A stretch of 47,710 nucleotides of DNA, from positions 1 through 47,710 of the IMG/VR virus record IMGVR_UViG_3300036888_000014. One strand, written 5' to 3'. Positions 13,808-21,265 of the stretch are shown here, piece by piece. Position 1 is the stretch's first letter. Each line of letters starts with the position of its first letter. Below the pieces are notes generated by a model, which was given only the letters and a program-made list of their open reading frames with translations, made no database searches and was not told where the DNA came from. A program made the translations under genes and the position numbers. Source of the stretch: a virus.

Positions 13808-16264
13808 ATGGATTCTCTTGCGCTAACACTGACCATAATCAACGCTGGTCAAGCGGTGCTCGATGAAGCGCAAGCTCAGATAGACGCTCTGCCTGCCGCT
13901 AAGACCATCACGATCAATCTCGTGAGCGATGCGCCAGAAGTCGCAGCGGAAAGTACCGCAGCAATAGACGAGAGCGCTGCCTCTATCGCGGAGACGTCTG
14001 CTGCAGAATCAGGGAGTATTGAGGAGACAATCGCGGCATTGATGGCAGGCAACGAGGAATTCGAAACGCAGTTCCTCTTGACGATGTCAGCGGCTCAGTT
14101 AGCTATCGGCAAGACTGATCTAGCTCTCGATAGTCTGGGAGCGTCTGAAACCGAAGCGGGAGCAGGCTTGGCCCCACTAGCTGTGGGGGAAGATGAGGTA
14201 GCTGCAGGAGGAGACGCCATCATGGGATCGATGAAGTCAATGCTCGCGACCCTAGCTCCTATCGCTGCGCTATTCGGCATCGGGCTAGGCGTCAAAGCAA
14301 CCCTCGACATCATGGGGCAGCAGACCCAAGCTACGGCAGCATTGAATAACGCATTCAAGGACGTCAAGACATCCATACCGACATCAGAACTCGACACCCT
14401 GAGTACCAAGATGTCCAACATGGGGTTCAATAATGTGGAGGTCACTCAATCGCTAACCAATCTTACGCTCGCTACGAAGAGCGGCAGCAAGGCTGTTACT
14501 GATGAAGCTGCTGCAGCCGACCTCGCTGCGTATTCGCACATATCGCTAGCCGCTGCGACCAATCAGTTGATCAAGGGATCGCAAGGACAAGCGCGTGCTC
14601 TCAAAACCTTAGCCTTGGATGGACTGATCCCCGTCATCAACAACGCAAAGGTTATGGCCGCAGCACAAGCTGCTGTTGGCACGGCACAAGATGCAGTCAC
14701 TACGAGCACGAATAGTCTGTCCAATGCACAGATAGCCTATAACACTGCAGTTGCGGAATATGGACCTAATTCGTCACAGGCTGAGACAGCCGATAACTCT
14801 TTGCAGAATGCTCAGATTAGCCACCAGAAGGCTGTAGACGGCCTGAGTACAGCAAACACCAACCTAGCGAATAAACAAAAGGACCTCGCTAATCCTACCT
14901 GGCAAATGTCGCAACTAACAGATGAGTTGAAAAGCAAGATCGGTGGATTAGCGCAAGCACAATCTCAAACACTCGGTGGCGCGTTCGATATCGTCAAGGC
15001 TAAGGCTGAGAACTTTCTTGGAGGAGCAGGGGATAAACTTCAAAAGTGGTTTTCACAGCACGAAAAACAGATTATGCAAGTAGCGGGCGTCATCGTAGGT
15101 GACTTGATCACGGCATGGGGCGACGTTACGACCGTCATTAGTGATGTCATTGGAGGGATCGAAGACTTCTATACTAGTCATAAGAAAATCCTCGACGATA
15201 TCGCGGGTCTGATTGTGCATGATCTCATCCAGTATTGGACGGACGTTATCAAGGTCATCGGACTAGTTGTCAACGCATTCGAGCAATTCTACGACAAGAA
15301 CAAAGCCGTCATCGATAATGTCGTGAACGTCGTCCTAGCAGCCCTAAAGATCGCGCTAGAGGTGATCGGCTGGACGCTATCGAACGTCGTCGTACCCGCT
15401 TTCAAGATCGGTCTTGATATCATCTCGACGGCGCTGCAGATCGTCATCAGCATCATCGAGTTCGTCGTGGACTGCATCCAGAACATCGTTGGAGCCGTGC
15501 AGAACGTCGTGAACTTCACTAAGACAGCATTCAGCGATATTTCTGGCTTCATCGCCGCCGTTGGCGATACCATCGAAAGCATCATCCAAGTCTTCGTCAA
15601 GCTGCCAGGTAATATCTGGAATGCGATTCTCAGCATTGGCGGATTCTTCCTCAAACTCGGCTTACAAATGGATACCGACGTTGTGAATTTTCTTGCCACC
15701 GTCCTCGGCTTCTTCACGGGGCTCCCTGGCAACATCTGGAACGCTATCGCTACAGGAACGGGCGACGTCGCAGGCTTCTTCGAGAAGATAGGTGTCACAG
15801 CAATCAGCAATGTCAGCACGTTTATTGGTAGCATCCTCGACTTTTTCAAGAAACTCCCTGGCGAAATTTGGGACTTCATCAAGAGCGTACCTGGGCTAAT
15901 AGCGAAGATGGTTAGCAACATCCCTGTACTCGGCGGCATCATCAAAGGCGCGAGCAGCGTTGTCGGAGATATCGCAAAGGCTTTCGCAGGCGGTGGGGTC
16001 ATCAATGAGCCCATCGTAGGATACGGGGTCAACTCGGGGCAATCGTACTCATTCGGTGAGAATGGTTCAGAAGCCGTAGTACCGTTGACTGGCGCAGCGA
16101 ACGGGCTCGGGGCGGGCGGTGCGGGCGGTGGCAATGTGCAACTCATCTTCTCGGGTAACTACTTGCTCTCGAATAACGCGCTGACGCAGTTCGCGCAGCA
16201 AGTCGAACAGATCGTCGTGACTAAGCTACTGCCAGCGGGTGGTCGTATGGTCACTCTAGGATAA
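13808..16264 (+). CDS. Tape measure protein
   Basis: 818 residues, the longest gene of the tail module after the propeller gene, directly downstream of the tail chaperones. It is helical and Ala/Gln-rich at the N-terminus (residues 1-370), with a coiled-coil stretch around 290-355. The middle and C-terminal parts contain repeated long hydrophobic and amphipathic segments (residues 415-730), including two P-G-N-I-W-N-A-I copies and one P-G-E-I-W-D-F-I. The end carries A-G-G-G-V-I-N-E-P-I-V-G and N-G-S-E-A-V-V-P-L, a common tape-measure C-terminal motif. The protein sets tail length and may take part in DNA delivery. Confidence 0.9.
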   Translation: MDSLALTLTIINAGQAVLDEAQAQIDALPAAKTITINLVSDAPEVAAESTAAIDESAASIAETSAAESGSIEETIAALMAGNEEFETQFLLTMSAAQLAIGKTDLALDSLGASETEAGAGLAPLAVGEDEVAAGGDAIMGSMKSMLATLAPIAALFGIGLGVKATLDIMGQQTQATAALNNAFKDVKTSIPTSELDTLSTKMSNMGFNNVEVTQSLTNLTLATKSGSKAVTDEAAAADLAAYSHISLAAATNQLIKGSQGQARALKTLALDGLIPVINNAKVMAAAQAAVGTAQDAVTTSTNSLSNAQIAYNTAVAEYGPNSSQAETADNSLQNAQISHQKAVDGLSTANTNLANKQKDLANPTWQMSQLTDELKSKIGGLAQAQSQTLGGAFDIVKAKAENFLGGAGDKLQKWFSQHEKQIMQVAGVIVGDLITAWGDVTTVISDVIGGIEDFYTSHKKILDDIAGLIVHDLIQYWTDVIKVIGLVVNAFEQFYDKNKAVIDNVVNVVLAALKIALEVIGWTLSNVVVPAFKIGLDIISTALQIVISIIEFVVDCIQNIVGAVQNVVNFTKTAFSDISGFIAAVGDTIESIIQVFVKLPGNIWNAILSIGGFFLKLGLQMDTDVVNFLATVLGFFTGLPGNIWNAIATGTGDVAGFFEKIGVTAISNVSTFIGSILDFFKKLPGEIWDFIKSVPGLIAKMVSNIPVLGGIIKGASSVVGDIAKAFAGGGVINEPIVGYGVNSGQSYSFGENGSEAVVPLTGAANGLGAGGAGGGNVQLIFSGNYLLSNNALTQFAQQVEQIVVTKLLPAGGRMVTLG
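16257..16262 (+). promoter_or_regulatory. -10 box TAGGAT overlapping the tape measure stop
   Basis: TAGGAT ends six bases before the ATG at 16269 and runs into the tape measure stop codon TAA (16262-16264). Confidence 0.6.
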
Positions 16265-16268
16265 GGTC

Positions 16269-17720
16269 ATGACTGTAGCAGCCCCGACGTACTCTCTCCT
16301 GATAGATGGCGTTCAATACGCTCCGTATCTCGAACAAGATACCTGGACGGTGTCTATGAACTACGGTCGTCAAGGCACGACAGCCTCCTTCCAACTGCTC
16401 GACGACTTCACGGCGTCATACGACAAAGGCGAGCCAGAGTACAACGTCCTTGTACTACCACTGAGCGAAGTGAGCTTCGAGGATACCTCTACGGGTGCGA
16501 TGATCTTCGGTGGGTACAACACTGCACCGAACATGACGTGGTATTCACCAGGACTTGCAGAATGGCAACTGCCCTGCGTAGACTACACGCTTCGCAGCGA
16601 TAACATCATCGTGATCGCCGATCTATTCGGACTTACGGCTGATGCTATGGTTATGCAGTTGCTCACAGCCGCCGCTGCTTCGACAATCACAGGTGATCTC
16701 ATAGCTAATGGCGGTTACATCGCTCCAGGACCAGCGCTAGGACGCTTGCAATTCGACTACACTACGTTATCGCAGGCTATCACTAAGGTCGCACGGTTAG
16801 CGTCACAAGAGACAGATTTCAACTGGTACATCGACAACGACCGTCATCTGCATTTCATCTCGCTAGCGCAGATTCCGAATCCCCTGTGTACTTTTACGGA
16901 CTATCAGTCGGAGTTTGGTGTTGGAGGCTCTAACCTCGGTGCCAGTCTAGGTACCTTCCAAGGTGGCTATAACGACTTCTCGTATGTCTATGACGGCAAG
17001 ATCATTCGCAACTCGGCTATAGTGCAAGGATCGTATGTTGCTACACCGCGCACCGACAACTTCGTCGGCAATGGGATAACTTCACAATGGCCCCTCTCTT
17101 ACGTCGTCGGCACCATCATCAGCGGTGCCACGACTACAAGTAGTACGGGTACGCAAACGTCCGCGGTTCTGCTCTATGTCAACGGTGCCTTGACGAATGT
17201 CTCCTCTGTATCACAAGGCGATATCGCCGTTGGCGCGGGATGGTACTACACCCAAAACGCAGTCGGAACGTGGGTACTTTGTGCTCCTTCGCCTCCATTT
17301 ACAGGAACACAGATTTCGTTTCAGTACATGGCTAACCAACCGATCATCACTCAACAAGATAACAACGCGTCGCAAGAGTTGTATGGCGATAGCCTCGGTA
17401 AGTTGATGATGCAAACGTTCATCTCTGATACATCGCTGACCACATTGAGTGCAGCGATACAGCGTGGCCAAGGCGAGCTACAGGAATACCAATGGGCACA
17501 GGAACGCGTGACGTTTACTACAAACGAATCATGGCCTGGACACATCTCCGCTGGCGATACCTTCTACGGCCACTTCTCACGCGTCCTCGATTCGCAGAAC
17601 TCATACTCAGTCGGCCTCACTCCTGACACCCAAGCGGTCTTCCTCGTCGTACAATGCAGCATCCAAGGCATGCAGGGCAATTTTCGCACATACACGATCA
17701 CCGCTTGCAGGGTACAGTAA
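16269..17720 (+). CDS. Minor tail protein, probable tail hub
   Basis: 483 residues following the tape measure. The N-terminal 110 residues are strand-rich (Y-S-L-L-I-D-G-V-Q-Y, then T-A-S-F-Q-L-L-D-D-F). Residues 110-220 include D-F-N-W-Y-I-D-N-D-R-H-L-H-F, a pattern seen in gp27/hub-like baseplate proteins. The C-terminal part has E-R-V-T-F-T-T-N-E-S-W-P-G-H-I-S-A-G-D-T-F. Hub proteins anchor the central tail fibre and the tip. The assignment is from position and pattern. Confidence 0.6.
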   Translation: MTVAAPTYSLLIDGVQYAPYLEQDTWTVSMNYGRQGTTASFQLLDDFTASYDKGEPEYNVLVLPLSEVSFEDTSTGAMIFGGYNTAPNMTWYSPGLAEWQLPCVDYTLRSDNIIVIADLFGLTADAMVMQLLTAAAASTITGDLIANGGYIAPGPALGRLQFDYTTLSQAITKVARLASQETDFNWYIDNDRHLHFISLAQIPNPLCTFTDYQSEFGVGGSNLGASLGTFQGGYNDFSYVYDGKIIRNSAIVQGSYVATPRTDNFVGNGITSQWPLSYVVGTIISGATTTSSTGTQTSAVLLYVNGALTNVSSVSQGDIAVGAGWYYTQNAVGTWVLCAPSPPFTGTQISFQYMANQPIITQQDNNASQELYGDSLGKLMMQTFISDTSLTTLSAAIQRGQGELQEYQWAQERVTFTTNESWPGHISAGDTFYGHFSRVLDSQNSYSVGLTPDTQAVFLVVQCSIQGMQGNFRTYTITACRVQ

Positions 17721-17723
17721 ACT
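17718..17723 (+). promoter_or_regulatory. -10 box TAAACT that doubles as the upstream stop codon
   Basis: TAAACT ends six bases before the ATG at 17730. Its first three bases are the stop codon of the hub gene. Confidence 0.6.
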
Positions 17724-17729
17724 ATAGAT

Positions 17730-17969
17730 ATGAGTGCTACACCACCGTTGTCTTCGGGCGGTATGCGACCGTTTACGTTCGTTGATATCATCCACGGTCT
17801 ACAGCAAGACCTAGAGAATCAGACCACCAATTCCCTAGATGCGAACTTCACGCTCATCGGTGCAGTAACAGAAAATGGCAGCGGGGCCGAAGAATCGATC
17901 ACGGGCGCAACGGCGTCGAGTGCTCAAGCGTATGATGTCGCAGCATGGGGGTGCTTCTGTTGGCAATAG
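17730..17969 (+). CDS. Small tail-tip protein, hypothetical
   Basis: 79 residues with a perfect -10 box. M-R-P-F-T-F-V-D-I-I-H-G-L-Q-Q-D-L near the N-terminus is helical; the rest is Thr/Ala/Glu-rich. It sits between the hub and a fibre-like protein, so it is probably a virion tip component. Its end holds the GAGGAGG site of the next gene. Confidence 0.6.
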   Translation: MSATPPLSSGGMRPFTFVDIIHGLQQDLENQTTNSLDANFTLIGAVTENGSGAEESITGATASSAQAYDVAAWGCFCWQ

Positions 17970-17983
17970 AGGAGGGGCTCGGC

Positions 17984-18517
17984 TTGCGCGGTCGCGTCTT
18001 CGCTGCGACCTATCAATGGCGCGGCGACTATGAACGATCGCTAGCATGCGAACCTGACGAAACGCGTGTATCGCATAACATCCTCTGCGACAACGGACTG
18101 ACGTTGCTCACTAGCGCAATCGCGTGGTCGTGCGGCGAAGATCAAAACGCGAACATGGGAGCGCCAATGCCATCCGCAGGCATCTATGCTGCACCCATCT
18201 ATGGTGCGATCGGCACTGGTACTGGCACGCCTGCTGGACATGACGCTACGCTATTCACAGAGAACTCACGCGGTGTCGTAACGGGAACGGGCTATGCCAC
18301 TGCATACTACCCAAGCCCTGCACTCTTCTCTTGGTTGTTCCTCTTTCCTATTCCAGCAACCGCTCTTACGATCTCTGAATGCGGCGTGTTCTTTCAAGCA
18401 ACCGCTACGCCAGCTAGCGGGCAGCTATTCAACCACTCGTTGATCTCTCCGACCATCACGCAGTCAACGACACAAATCTTGACGCTCAACATCAGTATCT
18501 CGATCGGCAACTCCTAG
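17984..18517 (+). CDS. Fibre-like minor tail protein
   Basis: 177 residues if read from the TTG at 17984, seven bases after a GAGGAGGGG Shine-Dalgarno site at 17969-17977. An ATG at 17945 would overlap the previous gene and is less likely. Motifs: I-L-C-D-N-G-L-T-L-L, then Y-G-A-I-G-T-G-T-G-T-P, I-S-E-C-G-V-F-F and a strand-rich end. It resembles the small protein at 5462, which suggests a shared beta fold used for receptor-binding or decoration proteins. Confidence 0.55.
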   Translation: MRGRVFAATYQWRGDYERSLACEPDETRVSHNILCDNGLTLLTSAIAWSCGEDQNANMGAPMPSAGIYAAPIYGAIGTGTGTPAGHDATLFTENSRGVVTGTGYATAYYPSPALFSWLFLFPIPATALTISECGVFFQATATPASGQLFNHSLISPTITQSTTQILTLNISISIGNS

Positions 18518-18547
18518 ATCACACTAGGTCATCGCTCTACTCCACGG

Positions 18548-18553
18548 TAGAAT
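18548..18553 (+). promoter_or_regulatory. -10 box TAGAAT, leaderless promoter for the holin-like gene
   Basis: TAGAAT ends six bases before the ATG at 18560. Confidence 0.65.
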
Positions 18554-18559
18554 GAGAAC

Positions 18560-19054
18560 ATGACTACTGCACAAAACGACTTCAACGAGAACGCTGGCAG
18601 CAATGCGCCTTCTACAAGTGTTGGAAACGGTGGCACGACCATACGTCGCTTGGACAGGATTGAGACTTCCCTTCGTGCAGTCCAGGATAAGGCATCCGAC
18701 GCAGTTACAGAAGCACAAGAAGCGGTCGCACAGGCGAAGGAAGCAGCGACAGTCACTCGGGAGACCTCAAAGGAGCTAACAGCACTGCATAAGGGTGGCA
18801 CGCTAGTAGCGATCCAAACAGCCGCAGAACTAAAACTACTCAAAGTAGCTTTGGTGGGTGGTCCCGATAGCGTCATCCCGAACGACGTCGGCGCTGTAGG
18901 TCGCTTGACAGAGAAAATCGATACGTACATATCTACGGCATCAAATAACGTAATCAGCAAGCGCAATCTCATCCTGAGCGCCCTTGGCATCTCCGTGATG
19001 TTGCTGGGGGTTATATCTGGCGTGATCTGGAACTTCATCTCCCTCCACGGCTAG
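18560..19054 (+). CDS. Holin-like membrane protein with one C-terminal span
   Basis: 164 residues. Residues 1-30 are polar and Asn/Gly-rich. Residues 30-75 form a likely coiled coil (D-A-V-T-E-A-Q-E-A-V-A-Q-A-K-E-A-A). One strong transmembrane segment lies at about 139-160 (I-L-S-A-L-G-I-S-V-M-L-L-G-V-I-S-G-V-I-W), ending a few residues from the C-terminus. Together with its place directly before the endolysin, this fits an XhlA-type holin or holin partner. Single-span topology makes it less certain than a two- or three-span holin. Confidence 0.6.
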   Translation: MTTAQNDFNENAGSNAPSTSVGNGGTTIRRLDRIETSLRAVQDKASDAVTEAQEAVAQAKEAATVTRETSKELTALHKGGTLVAIQTAAELKLLKVALVGGPDSVIPNDVGAVGRLTEKIDTYISTASNNVISKRNLILSALGISVMLLGVISGVIWNFISLHG

Positions 19055-19057
19055 CGG

Positions 19058-19063
19058 TACACT
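19058..19063 (+). promoter_or_regulatory. -10 box TACACT, leaderless promoter for the endolysin
   Basis: TACACT ends six bases before the ATG at 19070. Confidence 0.65.
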
Positions 19064-19069
19064 AGAGAT

Positions 19070-20236
19070 ATGCAACCCGTAGAATGGATAGACGTATCGA
19101 CTTGGCAAGGATATCCGAACTACCTCCAGATCAAGGCTGACGGCATTAGCGGTGTCATCACCCGTGTCAACGAGGGAACTATCCGCGATGGCTCGCTTGC
19201 ATGGAATTGGCCACGCATAAGCGCTGCAGGCTTATCTCGTGGCGGCTATGACTTCGCCTATACTGCGAACCCCGCGACCTCAGAAGCGAACGACTTCTTG
19301 GGTGATCTCAGGACAGTCGGCGGCTGGGCCTCGACAGATATTCTCGTGCTCGACATCGAAGCGAACAGCGGAAACCTCAGTGCGAAAGCGTTGCAACAGT
19401 GGGTACTTGTATGGTGTGAGACGGTTATGACTGCAACGGGGATACGTCCTTGGGTGTATAGCAACCTCTCTTTCATCTCGACGTACTTGCAGAATGGCAG
19501 TCTCGCAGCGTATCCGCTATGGCTCGCCGAACCTAGCGCTACATCGTGGCCCGCTGCTCCTAAGCCGTGGACTTCGATCATCGCATGGCAACGCAGCTTC
19601 GTGGGCAGCGTCCCTGGTATCAATGGCAGCGTTGATATCGATGCAGTAGTTGCGCCAGCACCAGCGCCCGTGCCGAAACCTGTGCCGCCTGCTATCATAG
19701 ATGATGACATGAGCACAATCTGCACGACACTTCCAGACGGTACCAAGATTGTCGCCGACTGGACTATCGATGGCGCGGGCACTGTTTGGTACCGCTATTC
19801 AGCGAATGATGGACCCTGGGAGCCTGCTACTTTGCCTCCGTGTCCTGTCGCCGCTGTCTCTGGAACCTTATCGGCTCTGATCGACACGAACTACGCACTA
19901 TGGCATGTGTTCGCGACAGGAACAGATGGCACTAGGCTACATTGGTATCAGCCCGTTGCTGGTGGAGAGTGGGTTCCTCAGCCGCTCCCAGGAGCTTCTG
20001 CGCCAATGCCCGCTAAAGCTACCGCGACTGAGGTTGCTCAAGTGGACGCAGACGTAAAAGCAGCGGAAGCTCAGGAGCAGGGTGACGTTGCGGTGGTCGA
20101 GGGGGACATCAAGGCCCTTCCTGAGCCCGCTACTCCTGGCGAGGTTCTAGCTCTGGATAGCCGTGTAGCAAGCGTCGAGGCGGATGTCCTAGAGGGCGAT
20201 GGTGCCATCGAGAACGTCATCAAGGCCAAGCCCTAA
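19070..20236 (+). CDS. Endolysin, glycoside hydrolase family 25 muramidase
   Basis: 388 residues. The N-terminal 200 residues form a GH25 domain that cuts the N-acetylmuramic acid to N-acetylglucosamine bond of peptidoglycan. W-I-D-V-S-T-W-Q-G holds the first conserved Asp. I-L-V-L-D-I-E-A-N holds the D-x-E catalytic pair. W-V-Y-S-N, I-I-A-W-Q and S-V-D-I-D-A-V follow. After a Pro/Ala linker (residues 200-215) comes a region of about 100 residues with repeated W/Y motifs, a possible cell-wall binding domain, and a Glu/Ala-rich helical end. It has no signal peptide, so it relies on the holin. Confidence 0.9.
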   Translation: MQPVEWIDVSTWQGYPNYLQIKADGISGVITRVNEGTIRDGSLAWNWPRISAAGLSRGGYDFAYTANPATSEANDFLGDLRTVGGWASTDILVLDIEANSGNLSAKALQQWVLVWCETVMTATGIRPWVYSNLSFISTYLQNGSLAAYPLWLAEPSATSWPAAPKPWTSIIAWQRSFVGSVPGINGSVDIDAVVAPAPAPVPKPVPPAIIDDDMSTICTTLPDGTKIVADWTIDGAGTVWYRYSANDGPWEPATLPPCPVAAVSGTLSALIDTNYALWHVFATGTDGTRLHWYQPVAGGEWVPQPLPGASAPMPAKATATEVAQVDADVKAAEAQEQGDVAVVEGDIKALPEPATPGEVLALDSRVASVEADVLEGDGAIENVIKAKP

Positions 20237-20243
20237 CGAAACA

Positions 20244-20266
20244 CCCCTCAGATGACGCTGCAGGGG
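20244..20266 (+). terminator. Hairpin between convergent endolysin and polymerase genes
   Basis: CCCCTCAG (20244-20251), loop ATGACG, CTG-C-AGGGG (20258-20266). The stem has one bulged C. It lies in the 44-base gap where the plus and minus gene blocks converge, the expected place for a bidirectional terminator. No T-tract is seen. Confidence 0.45.
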
Positions 20267-20280
20267 GCCTAGGACGCTCG

Positions 20281-20937
20281 CTAGCCAGCGACCCCTACCT
20301 GGGGTGCCTCGGAAGCCTGCAAAGCCCGCCAGGGCCGTTTCCTAGGCTGCCCAGCTAGGGTCAGATTATGCCCCCTGACGTACTCTAGGCGGGCGTCGTG
20401 CTGCGCCTCGATCTTCGCCTCGATGGCTAAGGGTAGCTCCCTCTTGAGGGTAGCTCGATCGCCGAGATAACCTAGGGCGCCCGCATTGATCAGCGCAGTC
20501 ATCGACTTCGTGTTGAGCTTCGCTCGGTTCGCACGGCGAACGAACTCATCGAGCGATCGAGGCGCTCCCTCATGCATTACCCTCTGCAACTCATCGTAAG
20601 CGACCTGTCCGAAGTCCACGAGGCCCGTGAGCCCAATGCGTATCCCATTGTCTTCTGCGCTGTACTCTGCACCGCTATACCGCACGTCAGCGCCCAAGAA
20701 CGGGATGCCCATGCGGCGAACCTCAGCGCACGTCTCGCGGAGCTTCTCTTGTACGTCCTTTTTCTCGTTGAGAAGGGCACACATGAAAGCAACGGGATAG
20801 TGGCACTTCAGCCAAGCGCACTGATAGCTGACGACAGCGTAAGCCACCGCGTGCGATCTGTTGAAACTATAGCCTGCATGCGTCTCGATCTCCGACCATA
20901 GCTCCTCTGCGATGCGCCGCGCCTCAATCTCTTGCAA
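20281..20937 (-). CDS. dnaE: DNA polymerase III alpha-like (DnaE), C-terminal piece
   Basis: This frame continues the polymerase gene on the far side of an HNH gene. It reads E-I-E-A-R-R-I-A-E-E-L-W-S-E-I-E, then the invariant G-Y-S-F-N-R-S-H-A-V-A-Y-A and W-L-K-C-H-Y-P-V-A-F-M. A helix-hairpin-helix-like part follows (L-N-T-K-S-M-T-A-L-I-N-A-G-A-L). A possible start is the TTG at 20937, nine bases after a GGGTGG sequence; a longer frame from 21054 would only read HNH coding sequence out of phase. With the N-terminal piece the polymerase totals about 900 residues, against 1160 in E. coli. The C-terminal OB-fold and clamp-binding parts seem absent. It may work as a split two-chain enzyme or be joined by splicing. 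Confidence 0.8.
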   Translation of the reverse strand: MQEIEARRIAEELWSEIETHAGYSFNRSHAVAYAVVSYQCAWLKCHYPVAFMCALLNEKKDVQEKLRETCAEVRRMGIPFLGADVRYSGAEYSAEDNGIRIGLTGLVDFGQVAYDELQRVMHEGAPRSLDEFVRRANRAKLNTKSMTALINAGALGYLGDRATLKRELPLAIEAKIEAQHDARLEYVRGHNLTLAGQPRKRPWRALQASEAPQVGVAG

Positions 20938-21265
20938 GGTAATCAACCACCCTTTGCAACATCTCTGGATCGCCGTCTCCCAACGCCGTGATCGCTGCGT
21001 GGTGCCTATGACATAGTAGACCACGAACTCGATGGGTAACGTGGTCGTGGTCAAGAGCCAATGAACGATCAGAAGGATTGAAGCAGGCCCCTACGCCTTG
21101 TAAGAAACAATCCTCTCCAAGTGCTGCGTATTCTGCATATGTGATTGCGCATCCCGACTTCCATCGCCAATATGCTAGGCGCCGACCGATCGGATGGTTG
21201 TCTCGCCACTTCTTACTACGTCTAGCTTGACCAGCGGCGCGAGCAACTGGGTCTTTCAGAGGCAT
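20924..21265 (-). CDS. HNH endonuclease splitting the DNA polymerase gene
   Basis: 113 residues. Basic N-terminus, then G-E-D-C-F-L-Q-G-V-G-A-C-F-N, L-A-L-D-H-D-H (the HNH catalytic core), R-V-R-G-L-L-C-H-R-H-H-A and the family ending D-P-E-M-L-Q-R-V-V-D-Y-L-A-R-D, as in endonuclease VII-like mobile nucleases. The usual second CxxC is replaced by C-H-R-H-H. The gene fills the whole gap between the two polymerase pieces. Its ATG overlaps the end of the N-terminal piece by 10 bases and its stop lies inside the C-terminal piece. That leaves almost no room for a separate intron core. Confidence 0.85.
   Translation of the reverse strand: MPLKDPVARAAGQARRSKKWRDNHPIGRRLAYWRWKSGCAITYAEYAALGEDCFLQGVGACFNPSDRSLALDHDHVTHRVRGLLCHRHHAAITALGDGDPEMLQRVVDYLARD

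Noticed and set aside
20281-21054. ATG at 21054 as start of the polymerase C-terminal piece
   Set aside because: The extra residues (M-T-T-T-T-L-P-I-E-F...) are the HNH gene read in another frame and do not match any DnaE sequence.
20924-21265. Group I intron or intein explanation for the split polymerase
   Set aside because: The HNH gene fills the entire gap, leaving no separate space for an intron core, and its frame differs from the polymerase, so it is not an intein. Splicing with a core hidden in the coding sequence is not fully excluded.
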